Origin: Stenotrophomonas aracearum
Lineage (GTDB): Bacteria; Pseudomonadota; Gammaproteobacteria; Xanthomonadales; Xanthomonadaceae
DNA length: 64,000 nt
Reading direction: 5' to 3'
NCBI RefSeq assembly: GCF_031834615.1
Contig: NZ_CP115543.1
Location: 2,863,001-2,927,000, forward strand
Both the position numbers and the translations under genes were made by a program. Positions 39,688-49,130 of this stretch are shown here, in pieces (position 1 is the first letter of the stretch; each line of letters opens with the position of its first letter). The notes beneath the pieces were generated by a model. It ran no database searches and had not been told where the DNA came from. It saw only the letters and a list, made by a program, of their open reading frames with translations.

Positions 39688-40526
39688 GCCTGACCACCAC
39701 GCTGAGCTACGTCCTGCCCCACCGCCTGCTGTCGTCGATGGCGCGGCGCCTGGCGTATTCCAGCAACCCGCGGATCTCGCGCTGGCTGATCGACACGGTG
39801 ACCGAAAAGTTCGGGGTGAACCTGGCCGAGGCGGCCAACCCGGACCCGCGCAGCTACCCCACCTTCAACCAGTTCTTCACCCGCGCCCTGAAGCCGGGCG
39901 CGCGCGTCCCCGACGCCGATGCCCGCACCCTGGTAATGCCGGCCGACGGCCGGATCAGCCAGCTGGGCGCGATCGAAGACGGCAACATCTTCCAGGCCAA
40001 GGGCCAGTCGTTCACTGCGGCAGAGCTGCTGGGCGATGCGGGCGATGCCGAGGTGTTCCGCCACGGGCTGTTCGCCACCGTGTACCTCTCGCCGAAGGAC
40101 TACCACCGCGTGCACATGCCGTGGACCGGCACCCTGCGCGAAACCGTGCATGTACCGGGCCGCTTGTTCAGCGTGGGCCCGGCAGCGGTGAACAACGTGC
40201 CGGGACTGTTCGCCCGCAACGAGCGGCTGGTGTGCCACTTCGACACCGACTTCGGCCCGATGGTGCAGGTGATGGTGGGCGCGCTGCTGGTGTCGGGCGT
40301 GGAAACGGTGTGGGGCGGAGAAGAGATTCCGGCCTATGGGGACCGGATTACCCGCAAGGATTACCGCGGGAAGGGCATTACCCTGGAGCGGTTCGCCGAG
40401 ATGGCGCGGTTCAACTACGGGTCCACGGTGATCGTGTTGTTGCCGCCGGGCGTGGCGGAGTTCGCGCCGCACCTGGATGCGGAGCATGCTGTCAAACTCG
40501 GACAAGCACTTGCTACGTTGCGGTGA
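39684..40526 (+). CDS. psd: Phosphatidylserine decarboxylase proenzyme
   Basis: Makes phosphatidylethanolamine at the inner membrane. The 280-residue proenzyme is expected to self-cleave at the Gly-Ser bond of the GST motif (246-248), leaving a pyruvoyl group on Ser 247. The motif reads YGST rather than the common LGST, but the cleaved pair is intact. Other catalytic residues are Asp 88 (MPADGR) and His 144 (YHRVHMP). The start [15 protein letters not shown] overlaps the upstream gene. Confidence 0.96.
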   Translation: MSLTTTLSYVLPHRLLSSMARRLAYSSNPRISRWLIDTVTEKFGVNLAEAANPDPRSYPTFNQFFTRALKPGARVPDADARTLVMPADGRISQLGAIEDGNIFQAKGQSFTAAELLGDAGDAEVFRHGLFATVYLSPKDYHRVHMPWTGTLRETVHVPGRLFSVGPAAVNNVPGLFARNERLVCHFDTDFGPMVQVMVGALLVSGVETVWGGEEIPAYGDRITRKDYRGKGITLERFAEMARFNYGSTVIVLLPPGVAEFAPHLDAEHAVKLGQALATLR

Positions 40527-40532
40527 CGTGCT

Positions 40533-40554
40533 GACACGCGTGGCGTGCCACTAC
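40533..40554 (-). repeat. SMAG-type REP palindrome
   Basis: Read on the minus strand: GTAG TGGCACGC CAC GCGTGTC, a GTAG head next to a hairpin with one mismatch. It lies between the psd stop and the following terminator. Confidence 0.65.
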
Positions 40555-40562
40555 GCACCATG

Positions 40563-40592
40563 AAAAACGCCCCGCTTTCGCGGGGCGTCTTG
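40563..40592. terminator. Bidirectional terminator between psd and rraB
   Basis: Stem ACGCCCCGC/GCGGGGCGT with a TTTC loop, an A tract on the left and CTTGTTT on the right. It serves the convergent genes psd and rraB. Confidence 0.85.
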
Positions 40593-40594
40593 TT

Positions 40595-40957
40595 TCAGCG
40601 GTTGTCCGGGTCGTGCGCGAACTCGACGGGCCCTACGTCCATGCCGTCGTAATCTTCTACGCCGTTGGCTTCGGCCACTGCCTGCAGCTCGTGGTTGCGC
40701 TGGTCCAGCGAAGCTTCGCTGTGCACTTCGATCCGCTCCACGTGCAGCACGTGGTACGGCGCCTCGTCGGCTTCCAGCTCCGGCTCGAACACTTCCACCA
40801 CGGTGTAGCCCTGCCCTTCCAGCACCTTGGCCAGGCCGTGCAGCGGCTCGGGCGTCGTGTTGACGAAGAAGTAGCCCCACACCAGGTCACCGTTGAGATC
40901 CCAGTCGGTGTTCTCGCGGATGTTGGCGAACATGTCGTTGATTGCGGTGATGTCCAT
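40595..40957 (-). CDS. rraB: Ribonuclease E inhibitor RraB family protein
   Basis: A 120-residue acidic cytoplasmic protein of the RraB family, whose E. coli member binds RNase E and changes which mRNAs are cut. The family pattern is seen in the N-terminal DLVWGYFFVNTTPEPLHGLAKVL and in the C-terminal RNHELQAVAEANGVEDYDGMDVG. Assignment rests on overall similarity; the xanthomonad proteins differ considerably from the E. coli protein, so inhibition of RNase E is inferred. It is 17 nt downstream of the lytic transglycosylase gene on the same strand. Confidence 0.75.
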   Translation of the reverse strand: MDITAINDMFANIRENTDWDLNGDLVWGYFFVNTTPEPLHGLAKVLEGQGYTVVEVFEPELEADEAPYHVLHVERIEVHSEASLDQRNHELQAVAEANGVEDYDGMDVGPVEFAHDPDNR

Positions 40958-40974
40958 CTGTAGTCCCTCGGGGG

Positions 40975-42585
40975 TTATTTGCCGCAGCCCTGCAGCTTGA
41001 TCGACTGGCCCTGGCGCAGCGCGTACGCCGGCGCCTTCAGCCCGTTGGCCCTGGCCAGCTCGCGCACGTCGCAGTCGAACTTGTCGGCAATCCGGCCCAG
41101 GGTCTCGCCCTTGCCGACCTTGTGGCTCTTCACCGCCTTGGGCTTGGCCTTGGCGGCCGGCACGGCCACCGGCGCGGCCGGTGCGGTCGGTACCGGGGTG
41201 CTGGACTGCACGCCGGCCATCGGCACCACGCTGCCCACCGCGACGTTGCCGGTGTAGCTGGCGGCCGTCGGGCGGACGATGGCGGCGTTGAGGTCGGCGG
41301 TGATCAACGTGCGTGCCAGGTCGGCGCGCGGGCCGCTCACGCAGTAGCGGTTGTACAGGCCGGCGATGCGGGTGGTGGCGTTGATGATCGTGCCGGCCGG
41401 GATCCAGCCATCGGCCTCGTAGCGCGGGTTGAGGTTGCGCAGCGCGCGCATGTAGCCGTCGCGGGTGCCGGTGCTGCCCAGGCAGATGGTCAGCTCATAG
41501 ATGGTGGTGGACTTGGCCAGGCGGATCGTGGCCGGCTGCGCGCTGACCTTGGGGAAGTCGACGCCGTACTGCTGCGGGTGCAGGTAGATCCAGGCCGCGG
41601 CGATCACCATCGGCACGTAGTCCTTGGTTTCGGCCGGGAACTGGTTGTACACGTTGTCCACCCAGAAGCTCTGGCCGACATTCTGGCGGTACACGCGCCC
41701 CGCACGGCCTTCGCCGCCGTTGTAGCCGGCCAGCGACAGTTCCACATTGTTGTTGAGCTCGCGCATGCGCTCGTTGAGGTAGCTGGCGCTGGCCTCAGCG
41801 GCGCTGCGCGCGTCGAAGCGGGTGTCGAAGCCGGTGCCATCCGGGCCCAGCCCGAAGCGGCGGCCGGTGGCCGGCATGAACTGCATCAGGCCGGCGGCGC
41901 CGGCGCGCGAGGACGCGTGCACGCGCCCGTTGGATTCCTTGGCCATGATCCCGAACAGCAGCGCCTCGGGCAGGCCGCGCTTCTCCCACTCCGGCCACAT
42001 CACTGCGCGCAGGGTCTGGTAGTTCTCATAGGTGTTCATCAACGCCGGGCGCATGTCGGTCAGCCAGCGGCGGATGCCGGCCTGCACCGCCGGGTTGTAC
42101 TCGACCATGTTGTCGAAGGCGTGGCGCTTGTCGTTGAGCAGCGCGGCCGCGCGTGCGGCTTCGGGCACGTCTGCAGCCAGCGGACCGACGTGGTCCGGGT
42201 CGGCTTCGAGCAGGCCGCCATCGTTGGCGATCACGTCGCTGTCGTCGCTGTCGCGGGTGTCGGCGTTGTTCTTGAGCAGCCGCTTGTAGGTCACCAGCAG
42301 GTTGCTGACCTGGCAGCCCTTCTGGGCCACGCAGTCGCTGATCACGTCTTCCATGTCCTCCAGCGCGGCGTCGCCTTCGTTCTTGCCCTTGGGGTCGGCA
42401 TTGGTGACCAGCACGAGTGCGTCGGCGTAGCGCTTCTCGGCGGCGGTCATGCGCTGCTGCAGCACCTCGATCTTCGCCTTGTCGCGGGCGGAGACCCGCT
42501 GGGCATGGGCCTCGGGCGCGAAGGAGATCAGGGACGCGAGCGCCAACAACGGCCAACCACGGGCAAGCAGGACAGGAACGGGCAT
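40975..42585 (-). CDS. Lytic murein transglycosylase, MltD-like, with C-terminal LysM
   Basis: A secreted or periplasmic enzyme that cleaves the MurNAc-GlcNAc bond of peptidoglycan to form 1,6-anhydro ends. The 536-residue product has a signal peptide (1-28, AHA/Q), a helical N-terminal region, an SLT domain with catalytic Glu 217 (GIMAKESNGRVHASSRAGAAGLMQF quoted in part: AKESNG, GAAGLMQFMPAT) and NNNVELSLAGYNGGEG, then an Ala/Pro linker and one LysM peptidoglycan-binding domain (about 485-533). There is no lipobox, unlike E. coli MltD. The ATG at 42585 was chosen; a GTG three codons upstream is possible. Confidence 0.92.
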   Translation of the reverse strand: MPVPVLLARGWPLLALASLISFAPEAHAQRVSARDKAKIEVLQQRMTAAEKRYADALVLVTNADPKGKNEGDAALEDMEDVISDCVAQKGCQVSNLLVTYKRLLKNNADTRDSDDSDVIANDGGLLEADPDHVGPLAADVPEAARAAALLNDKRHAFDNMVEYNPAVQAGIRRWLTDMRPALMNTYENYQTLRAVMWPEWEKRGLPEALLFGIMAKESNGRVHASSRAGAAGLMQFMPATGRRFGLGPDGTGFDTRFDARSAAEASASYLNERMRELNNNVELSLAGYNGGEGRAGRVYRQNVGQSFWVDNVYNQFPAETKDYVPMVIAAAWIYLHPQQYGVDFPKVSAQPATIRLAKSTTIYELTICLGSTGTRDGYMRALRNLNPRYEADGWIPAGTIINATTRIAGLYNRYCVSGPRADLARTLITADLNAAIVRPTAASYTGNVAVGSVVPMAGVQSSTPVPTAPAAPVAVPAAKAKPKAVKSHKVGKGETLGRIADKFDCDVRELARANGLKAPAYALRQGQSIKLQGCGK

Positions 42586-42720
42586 TTTTGGCACTGTGGG
42601 CGAAAGACAGGGCAGAGTAGCCGTGCCGCTTGTACCGGGGCAACCCGGTCAGCCCGCCTGCACCCGCTCGGGTTTAGAATCCTCCCCATTCACACAGGCC
42701 GTCCACTCAGGGAGTTGACC

Positions 42721-44226
42721 ATGGATCCGATCCTGCTCGGCAAAGGCATCACCGACGACATCCCCGTGACCCTGCTGCCGAAGCTGGGCAACCGGCATGG
42801 CCTGGTGGCCGGTGCCACCGGTACCGGCAAGACGGTCACCCTGATGACCCTGGCCGAAGGATTCTCGCGGATCGGCGTGCCGGTGTTCCTGGCTGATGTG
42901 AAGGGCGACGTCTCCGGCCTGGCGGTGCCCGGCACGGGGACCGAGGCGCTGCTGCAGCGTGCGCAGGAGATCGGCGTGGCCGACTACGCGCCGGCCGGCA
43001 GCCCGACCCTCTTCTGGGACCTGTACGGCAAGCTCGGCCACCCGGTACGCACCACCGTCAGCGAAATGGGCCCGACCCTGCTGGCGCGCATCCTGGAGCT
43101 CAACGACACCCAGGCCGGGGTCCTGGACATCGTGTTCAAACTGGCCGACGACCGTGGCCTGCTGCTGCTCGACCTGGACGACCTGCGCGCCCTGCTCGGC
43201 CTGGTCGCCGACGAGCGCAAGGACATCTCCACCGAGTACGGGCTGGTGAGCGCGCAGACCGTGGCGGCGATCCAGCGTGCGCTGCTGCGCCTGGCGCAGG
43301 ATGGCGGCGAGGCGTTCTTCGGCGAGCCGGCGCTGGAACTGGCCGACCTGATGCGGGTCAACCATGACGGTCGCGGCGTGATCGGAATCCTGGCCGCCGA
43401 TCAGCTGGTGCTGAAGCCGCGCCTGTATTCGACCTTCCTGCTGTGGCTGCTCTCGGAGCTGTTCGAGACGCTGCCGGAAGTGGGCGATCTGGAGAAGCCC
43501 AAGCTGGTCTTCATCTTCGACGAAGCGCACCTGCTGTTCGACGACGCCCCGGCCGCGCTGGTGCAGCGGATCGAGCAGGTGGTGCGACTGATCCGCTCCA
43601 AGGGCGTGGGCGTGTACTTCTGCTCGCAGTTCCCCGATGACGTACCGGCCAATATCCTGGGCCAGCTCGGCAACCGCGTGCAGCATGCGCTGCGTGCGTT
43701 TACCCCGCGCGACCAGAAGGCAGTGAAGATCGCTGCGGAAACCTTCGTACCGAACCCCAAGCTCGACGTGGTGGCGGCGCTGTCGCAGCTGGGCACCGGT
43801 GAGGCGCTGGTATCCACCCTGCAGGACAAGGGCATTCCCTCGCCGGTGCAGCAGACCCGGATCGCGCCGCCGCGCTGCCGCATGGGCGCCATTACCGACG
43901 CCGAACGTGCCCAGGTGCGTGCCGGCAGCCCGGTCGGTACCCGCTACGACACCGCAGTGAACCGCGAATCGGCCGCCGAGCTGCTGGCCCAGCGCGCGGC
44001 CAAGGCGGTGGAACAGGCCGATGCACCGAAGGCACGCACGCGGCAGCAGGACGAGGAACAGGAAGGTGGCTTCGGGCAGTCGATCAAGGATGCGATCTTC
44101 GGCACCAAGCGGCGCCAGGGCATGATCGAGACGATGGCCAAGCAGACCACCCGGACGGTGGGCACCAAGCTGGGCAACCAGATCGTGCGCGGGATCCTGG
44201 GCGGCATCTTCGGCGGCAAGCGCTGA
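42721..44226 (+). CDS. HerA-like P-loop ATPase, DUF853 family
   Basis: A hexameric-type FtsK/HerA-clade ATPase of 501 residues. Walker A is GATGTGKT (31-38) and Walker B is [13 protein letters not shown] (about 262-274); [20 protein letters not shown] precedes Walker B. The C-terminal tail has [19 protein letters not shown] and a Gly-rich end. The cellular role of DUF853 proteins is not established; some relatives are called helicases. No NurA nuclease gene, the usual HerA partner, is nearby. The ATG has AGGGAG six bases upstream, and TAGAAT at 42674-42679 may be its -10 box. It is coupled to greB by a 1-nt overlap. Confidence 0.88.
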   Translation: MDPILLGKGITDDIPVTLLPKLGNRHGLVAGATGTGKTVTLMTLAEGFSRIGVPVFLADVKGDVSGLAVPGTGTEALLQRAQEIGVADYAPAGSPTLFWDLYGKLGHPVRTTVSEMGPTLLARILELNDTQAGVLDIVFKLADDRGLLLLDLDDLRALLGLVADERKDISTEYGLVSAQTVAAIQRALLRLAQDGGEAFFGEPALELADLMRVNHDGRGVIGILAADQLVLKPRLYSTFLLWLLSELFETLPEVGDLEKPKLVFIFDEAHLLFDDAPAALVQRIEQVVRLIRSKGVGVYFCSQFPDDVPANILGQLGNRVQHALRAFTPRDQKAVKIAAETFVPNPKLDVVAALSQLGTGEALVSTLQDKGIPSPVQQTRIAPPRCRMGAITDAERAQVRAGSPVGTRYDTAVNRESAAELLAQRAAKAVEQADAPKARTRQQDEEQEGGFGQSIKDAIFGTKRRQGMIETMAKQTTRTVGTKLGNQIVRGILGGIFGGKR

Positions 44227-44732
44227 TGTCGCGTTGGCGTCCGCCGGCGGAAAAAAGTACGGCGCTGATCACCGCGCAGGGGCACCAGCGCCTGAAGGCC
44301 GAGCTGGACGAGCTGTGGCGGGTGCGGCGGCCGGAGGTAGTGAAAGCGCTGGCCGCTGCGGCGGCTGAGGGTGATCGCTCGGAAAATGCCGAGTACACCT
44401 ACCGCAAGAAGCAGCTGGGCGAGATCGACCGTCGCGTGCGTTACCTGACCAAGCGGCTGGAATCGCTGCGCGTGGTCGACACCGTGCCGACCGATCCGCA
44501 GGCGGTGTTCTTCGGTGCATGGGTGGAGCTGGAGAACGTGGACAGCGGCGATGTGAGCCGTTACCGGATCGTAGGACCGGATGAAACCGATGCCGGCGCC
44601 GGGTGGATCAGCATCGATTCGCCGCTGGCGCGCGCGTTGTTGAAGAAGCGCGTGGACGATGAGTTCGAGGTGGAGCTGCCGAGCGGGCGGACCGGGTTTG
44701 CGGTGGTGGCGGTGGATTACCGCGCAGATTGA
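44226..44732 (+). CDS. greB: Transcription elongation factor GreB
   Basis: Rescues backtracked RNA polymerase by stimulating transcript cleavage. The 168-residue product has an N-terminal coiled coil with the acidic tip ([19 protein letters not shown]) and the C-terminal FKBP-like domain. The pattern [29 protein letters not shown] fits GreB more than GreA. Its ATG shares a base with the stop of the ATPase gene (TGATG). It converges with the DUF3025 gene with a 16-bp 3' overlap. Confidence 0.93.
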   Translation: MSRWRPPAEKSTALITAQGHQRLKAELDELWRVRRPEVVKALAAAAAEGDRSENAEYTYRKKQLGEIDRRVRYLTKRLESLRVVDTVPTDPQAVFFGAWVELENVDSGDVSRYRIVGPDETDAGAGWISIDSPLARALLKKRVDDEFEVELPSGRTGFAVVAVDYRAD

Positions 44733-45583
44733 ATCGACGGGTACTTCCTGCCGTCCCGCAACGGCCGGAAATAGTCGATCTGCGCGAAGAACGCCGCATC
44801 CTGGCGGGCATGCCAGCCCGGGATGCCCATCAACGGCAACGGCCGCAGCTCCAGCGGATCGTTGAGCAGGTCGCCCCTCTCGATGGCCTCGGCCACCTGC
44901 TGCACCGCCTGCCCGTCATCGTTGCCCTGCACCACCACGCACTTGCCGACCAGCAAACGGCCGGGTAGCAGTGCCTGTTCCATCAGTGCGTGGCCGATGA
45001 CACCCGACACCGCCATTCGGCCGTCCTGCCATGCAGCGGCACCCTCCACGAACAACGCCTGCCAATCATGCCGATCCCAGGCATGCAGCATCGCCGGCCC
45101 CTCCACCCGCACGATCACGCCGGTTTCGTCGAACTGGGTCAGCGCCGCCTGCGCGCGGTCGCGCACGTTCGGCCCATTGGCCTGGATACGCTCGCACTGC
45201 CGCGCATTGAGCGCCTGTTTGATTGCCGGGTAGCGCGCCCAGACCAGCGCGTTGAACAGGTCGTGCCAGTTCTCGGCACGCGTAGCAATACGCCCCAGTG
45301 CGATGCGCTGTTCGTAGTGCTGGCCGTCGGCCAGCAGGCTCTCGTCCTGCGCCACCAGCCGCTTGCCTGCCAGCGCAAGGCGCTCATCAAGCGCCAACAC
45401 GGTCGGCCACGCATCGGCAACCAACAGATCGTGGTACTCCGCCATGCCGGCGAACAGCGCATGCGTGAAGCACCCGCGATCAACTTCATCGCGCGCGGGT
45501 GCAACAAAACGTCGCCGCGCCGCAGCCACTTTTTCAGGCTCGGCGCCGGCTCCGGCCGCCGCAGGGGCGGCCGCGTCGATCAC
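44717..45583 (-). CDS. DUF3025 family protein
   Basis: A 288-residue cytoplasmic protein without known function. The family is recognised by [27 protein letters not shown] and by the C-terminal [30 protein letters not shown]. No signal peptide or membrane segment. The GTG at 45583 overlaps the rimO stop as GTGA, so it is translated with rimO. Context gives no firm hint of its activity. Confidence 0.85.
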   Translation of the reverse strand: MIDAAAPAAAGAGAEPEKVAAARRRFVAPARDEVDRGCFTHALFAGMAEYHDLLVADAWPTVLALDERLALAGKRLVAQDESLLADGQHYEQRIALGRIATRAENWHDLFNALVWARYPAIKQALNARQCERIQANGPNVRDRAQAALTQFDETGVIVRVEGPAMLHAWDRHDWQALFVEGAAAWQDGRMAVSGVIGHALMEQALLPGRLLVGKCVVVQGNDDGQAVQQVAEAIERGDLLNDPLELRPLPLMGIPGWHARQDAAFFAQIDYFRPLRDGRKYPSIQSAR

Positions 45584-46947
45584 AACACCTTGAGGTCGAG
45601 CTGACGGCCCACGGCGTTCGCCTCGATCAGCGCATCGCCGTAAAGGTCGTGGTCGTCGCTCTCGGTGATCTCCACATTCACGAACTGGCCCACTCGCAGC
45701 TTCGCCTCGTCGGCGTTCTGGATGTGCACCAGGCCGTCGATCTCCGGCGCATCGGCCTTGGAGCGGGCCACGGCGATGCCGTCTTCAATCGCATCGACCA
45801 GGCACTGCTGCACCGTGCCGATCTTCGCCTCCAGTCGCGCGGCGGAAATCTCCGCCTGGCGGGCCATGAAGCGCGCCAGGCGCTCCTGCTTCACTTCTTC
45901 CGGCACCGCGCCGGGCAGGTCGTTGGCGGTGGCACCCGTCACCGGCGAGTAGGCGAAGGCACCCACGCGGTCCAGCTGCGCCTCGTCCAGGAACGACAGC
46001 AGCTCTTCGAACTCGGCCTCGGTTTCGCCGGGGAAGCCAACGATGAAGGTCGAGCGCACGGTGATGTCCGGGCACAGCTGGCGCCAGCGCTGCACGCGCT
46101 CGAGGGTCTTGTCGACCGCGCCCGGGCGCTTCATCAGCTTCAGGATGCGCGGGGTGGCGTGCTGGAACGGAATGTCCAGGTAGGGCAGGATCCGGTTCTC
46201 GGCCATCAGCGGCACCACGTCGTCCACGTGCGGATACGGGTACACGTAGTGCATGCGGGTCCAGGCATCCAGTTCGGACAGCCCTTCGCACAGCGACTTC
46301 ATGCGGGTCTGGTAGGCCTTGTCGCGCCACATGCGCTCGGCGTACTTCACGTCCACGCCATAGGCCGAGGTGTCCTGCGAGACCACCAGCAGCTCCTTGA
46401 CCCCGCCGCGCACCAGCCGCTCGGCTTCGCGCAGCACCTCGTCCACCGGGCGCGAGACCAGCTTGCCGCGCATCGAGGGAATGATGCAGAAGCTGCAATG
46501 GTGGTTGCAGCCTTCGGAAATCTTCAGATAGGCATAGTGACGCGGGGTCAGCTTGATGCCGTAGTCCGGAACCAGGTCCACGAACGGGTCGTGCTTGGGC
46601 GGCAGCGCGGCATGCACCGCCTCCATCACGCTGGTGTAGTCCTGCGGGCCGGACACCGCCAGCACGTCTGGATAGGCCTTGCGGATCTCTTCCGGGCGCT
46701 TGCCCAGGCAGCCGGTGACGATCACCTTGCCGTTGGCGTTCATCGCCTCGCCGATCGCGTCCAGCGACTCGGTCACCGCCGAATCGATGAAGCCACAGGT
46801 GTTGACCACCACCACGTCGGCCGAATCGTAGGAGGGAACGATGTCGTAACCCTCGGCCCGCAGCTGGGTGAGGATGCGCTCGGAATCGACAAGGGCCTTC
46901 GGGCAGCCAAGGCTGACGAAGCCGACTTTGGGGTTCAGCTGGGACAT
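45580..46947 (-). CDS. rimO: Ribosomal protein S12 methylthiotransferase RimO
   Basis: Radical SAM enzyme that adds a methylthio group to an aspartate of ribosomal protein S12. The 455-residue product has the N-terminal cluster ligands Cys 15, 51 and 80, the radical SAM motif CxxxCxxC at 147, 151 and 154 (CNHHCSFC), and a C-terminal TRAM domain (about 385-455). The start [15 protein letters not shown] at 46947 is preceded by an in-frame opening to 47091 that is Pro/Arg-rich and not conserved. Confidence 0.97.
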   Translation of the reverse strand: MSQLNPKVGFVSLGCPKALVDSERILTQLRAEGYDIVPSYDSADVVVVNTCGFIDSAVTESLDAIGEAMNANGKVIVTGCLGKRPEEIRKAYPDVLAVSGPQDYTSVMEAVHAALPPKHDPFVDLVPDYGIKLTPRHYAYLKISEGCNHHCSFCIIPSMRGKLVSRPVDEVLREAERLVRGGVKELLVVSQDTSAYGVDVKYAERMWRDKAYQTRMKSLCEGLSELDAWTRMHYVYPYPHVDDVVPLMAENRILPYLDIPFQHATPRILKLMKRPGAVDKTLERVQRWRQLCPDITVRSTFIVGFPGETEAEFEELLSFLDEAQLDRVGAFAYSPVTGATANDLPGAVPEEVKQERLARFMARQAEISAARLEAKIGTVQQCLVDAIEDGIAVARSKADAPEIDGLVHIQNADEAKLRVGQFVNVEITESDDHDLYGDALIEANAVGRQLDLKVL

Positions 46948-47157
46948 GGATCGCGGGACTCTGGGGGCCTGGGCCCATGCCGGAATGGCGTGGGGACCTG
47001 GGGCCGGAAACGGCGGCAAGTATACCGGCGTTGGGGCCTCGGCCCTGAATGCATCGACTGTCCGGGCAAGGCCAACCGCCAAGGCGTGCATGGCCGCGAC
47101 GCCCCGCTAACCCGGCCGGGCCCGATAATGAACGCCTGAACCAATCGGAGTCCGGCA

Positions 47158-47829
47158 ATGGGTGAGTGGATTACGTTCGATACGCATCATGGCCCGGTCC
47201 GGGCCTGGCAGGCCCTGCCGGAAGGCAAGCCGCGCGGGGGCTTGGTGGTCATCCAGGAGATCTTCGGCGCCAACGCACATATCCGCGAGGTGGCAGAGGG
47301 CTTCGCCGCCGAAGGTTATGCGGTGCTGGCGCCTTCGTTCTTCGACCTGCTGGACGGCACCGGGGCCGATCCCGACGCCCTGCCCTACGACCCGGACGGG
47401 GTGAAGCAGGGCCTGGCGCATGTCACCGCGCTGGGCATGGAAAAGGCGCTGGAGGTGGTCCGCGCGGCCGCTTCGCGGCTGACCCCGTCCGGCAAGGTCG
47501 GCACGGTGGGCTACTGCTGGGGCGGCAGCGTTGCCTTGCTCGCGGCCCTGCGCCTGGGCCTGCCCTCGGTCAGCTACTACGGCGCGCGCAACACCCAGTT
47601 CCTGGATGAGCCGGCCAAGGCCCCGGTCATGTTCCACTTCGGCGCCCAGGACAAGAGCATTCCGCCCGAAGCCGTCCAGGCCCACCGCGAAAAGCTGCCG
47701 CAGATGGCCACCTTCGTCTACCCGGCCGACCACGCCTTCAATCGCAGCGTCGGACACGCGTATGATCCAGACAGCGCCGCCCTGGCGCTGCAACGCACCC
47801 TGGACTTCTTTTCGGAGCATCTTGGATGA
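47158..47829 (+). CDS. Dienelactone hydrolase family protein
   Basis: An alpha/beta hydrolase of 223 residues. The catalytic Cys 120 sits in GYCWGG, with Asp 165 (FGAQDKSIPPE) and His 192 (ADHAFN); Glu 34 (IQEIFG) corresponds to the residue that holds the Cys in the resting dienelactone hydrolases. There is no chlorocatechol pathway nearby, so the natural substrate is unknown. The ATG has GGAG seven bases upstream. It overlaps the HIT gene by 4 bp. Confidence 0.92.
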   Translation: MGEWITFDTHHGPVRAWQALPEGKPRGGLVVIQEIFGANAHIREVAEGFAAEGYAVLAPSFFDLLDGTGADPDALPYDPDGVKQGLAHVTALGMEKALEVVRAAASRLTPSGKVGTVGYCWGGSVALLAALRLGLPSVSYYGARNTQFLDEPAKAPVMFHFGAQDKSIPPEAVQAHREKLPQMATFVYPADHAFNRSVGHAYDPDSAALALQRTLDFFSEHLG

Positions 47830-48248
47830 GCGATTTTGAACTGGATTCACGCCTGGCCGCCAACAGCGTACTGGTGGACGAAGGCCCGCTGTCGCAAGTG
47901 CGGTTGATGAACGACGAACGTTTCCCCTGGCTGGTGCTGGTGCCGCGCGTGACCGGCATCACCGAATGGATGGAGCTGAGCGGCGACCAGCAGGACAAAC
48001 TGCGCATTGAACTGTCCCGCGCCAGCCGGGCCCTCAAGGGCACCGACGGGGTCGAGAAGATCAACATCGCCACGCTCGGCAACATCGTGCCGCAGCTGCA
48101 TTTCCATGTGGTCGGTCGGCATAACGGCGATCCGCTGTGGCCGGGCCCGGTGTGGGGCAACGGCCAGCCGCGCAAGTTCGACGACGCGGTGCTCAAAGAG
48201 CATGTCGCGATGTGGAAGGAACGGCTAGGATATTCGCCCCAGCCCTAA
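47826..48248 (+). CDS. HIT family nucleotide hydrolase-like protein
   Basis: A 140-residue protein of the histidine triad superfamily. The motif reads QLHFHVVGR, with His 92 and the nucleophile-equivalent His 94; the third His position is Val, as in many proteobacterial members with the HxHVxxR pattern. The family hydrolyses or transfers nucleotides such as Ap4A or adenylated compounds; the actual substrate is unknown. Overlapping start (ATGA) with the dienelactone hydrolase gene suggests a common transcript. Confidence 0.88.
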   Translation: MSDFELDSRLAANSVLVDEGPLSQVRLMNDERFPWLVLVPRVTGITEWMELSGDQQDKLRIELSRASRALKGTDGVEKINIATLGNIVPQLHFHVVGRHNGDPLWPGPVWGNGQPRKFDDAVLKEHVAMWKERLGYSPQP

Positions 48249-48264
48249 GCGGACCCTGCCCCTG

Positions 48265-48432
48265 ATGCGCTCCAACCTCGTCGCTGCCATCGTCCTGATC
48301 CTCGTCGGCCTGTTCCTGCTGGCCAGCAACCTGGGCTGGACCAACATGAACCTCGGTCGCCTGATCCTTACCTGGTGGCCGGTGATCCTGGTGGCGGTGG
48401 GGATCGGGCTGTTGTTCGGTCGCGGGAAATAA
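48265..48432 (+). CDS. Small membrane protein with LiaI/LiaF-like transmembrane pair (DUF5668-like)
   Basis: A 55-residue protein starting MRSNLVAAIVLILVGLFLL and ending VAVGIGLLFGRGK. Two transmembrane helices (about 5-22 and 36-51) flank SNLGWTNMNLGRLILTWWP. The pattern of a GLxLLxxNLG helix, then W-P and a second helix, is typical of the small LiaI/LiaF-type domain. Role unknown. It lies 16 nt after the HIT gene and ends before a strong terminator, so it is probably the third gene of that operon. Confidence 0.78.
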   Translation: MRSNLVAAIVLILVGLFLLASNLGWTNMNLGRLILTWWPVILVAVGIGLLFGRGK

Positions 48433-48448
48433 CGCGTTCGGCGGACAC

Positions 48449-48479
48449 AAAAAAGCGCGGAGCGATCCGCGCTTTTTTT
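48449..48479. terminator. Bidirectional terminator after the HIT operon
   Basis: AAAAAAGCGCGGA / TCCGCGCTTTTTTT with a 4-nt loop. It terminates the plus-strand operon and, read the other way, can terminate dcd. Confidence 0.92.
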
Positions 48480-48489
48480 GTTTGCGTCA

Positions 48490-48511
48490 GCCGGGCAGAG
48501 CCCGGCGCTAC
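48490..48511 (-). repeat. SMAG-type REP palindrome
   Basis: Read on the minus strand: GTAG CGCCGGGCTCTGCCCGGC, a GTAG head followed by a GCCGGGC/GCCCGGC hairpin. It sits one base after the dcd stop codon and shares its core with the unit at 61667-61690. Confidence 0.8.
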
Positions 48512-48512
48512 A

Positions 48513-49085
48513 TCAGGTGCGCGGCAGGGTCACGCCGGTCTGGCCCTGGTACTTGCCACCGCGGTCCTTGTACGAGGTCTCGCAGACGTCGTCGCTGTCG
48601 GCCTGGAAGAACAACATCTGCGCCACGCCTTCGTTGGCGTAGATGCGCGCCGGCAGCGGCGTGGTGTTGCTGAATTCCAGGGTGACGTGGCCTTCCCACT
48701 CCGGCTCCAGCGGGGTCACGTTGACGATGATCCCGCAGCGCGCGTAGGTGCTCTTGCCCAGGCACACCACCAGGGTGTCGCGCGGAATGCGGAAATACTC
48801 CACGGTGCGCGCCAGCGCAAAGCTGTTCGGCGGAATGATGCATTCGTCGCCGACGATGTCCACGAAGCTGCCCGGGTCGAAATGCTTGGGGTCGACGATC
48901 GTGGAGTTGATGTTGGTGAACACCTTGAACTCGCGCGAGCAGCGCACGTCGTAGCCGTAGCTCGAAGTGCCGTAGCTGACGATGCGCTGGCCGTTGGCCT
49001 GCTTGACCTGGCCCGCTTCGAACGGCTCGATCATGCCGTGCTGTTCGGACATGCGGCGGATCCAGCGGTCACTCTTGATGCTCAT
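48513..49085 (-). CDS. dcd: dCTP deaminase
   Basis: Converts dCTP to dUTP for thymidylate synthesis. The trimeric enzyme has 190 residues, with the conserved GKSTYARCG loop (Arg 116) and the catalytic Glu 137 in [12 protein letters not shown]. The start [15 protein letters not shown] is as in other family members. It lies 45 nt after mrp on the same strand. Confidence 0.97.
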   Translation of the reverse strand: MSIKSDRWIRRMSEQHGMIEPFEAGQVKQANGQRIVSYGTSSYGYDVRCSREFKVFTNINSTIVDPKHFDPGSFVDIVGDECIIPPNSFALARTVEYFRIPRDTLVVCLGKSTYARCGIIVNVTPLEPEWEGHVTLEFSNTTPLPARIYANEGVAQMLFFQADSDDVCETSYKDRGGKYQGQTGVTLPRT

Positions 49086-49130
49086 GGGGGTCCTGGGTGT
49101 GGGGCGCGGTGGGCACTGATTCTAAACAGC

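Noticed and set aside
40416..40428. YGST instead of LGST at the self-cleavage site of phosphatidylserine decarboxylase
   Set aside because: The cleaved Gly-Ser pair and the Asp and His residues are intact; variation at the first position is tolerated.
47838..48130. HIT protein lacking the third histidine of the triad
   Set aside because: The HxHVxxR pattern is common in a proteobacterial subgroup that keeps the nucleophilic His, so it is not evidence of inactivity.
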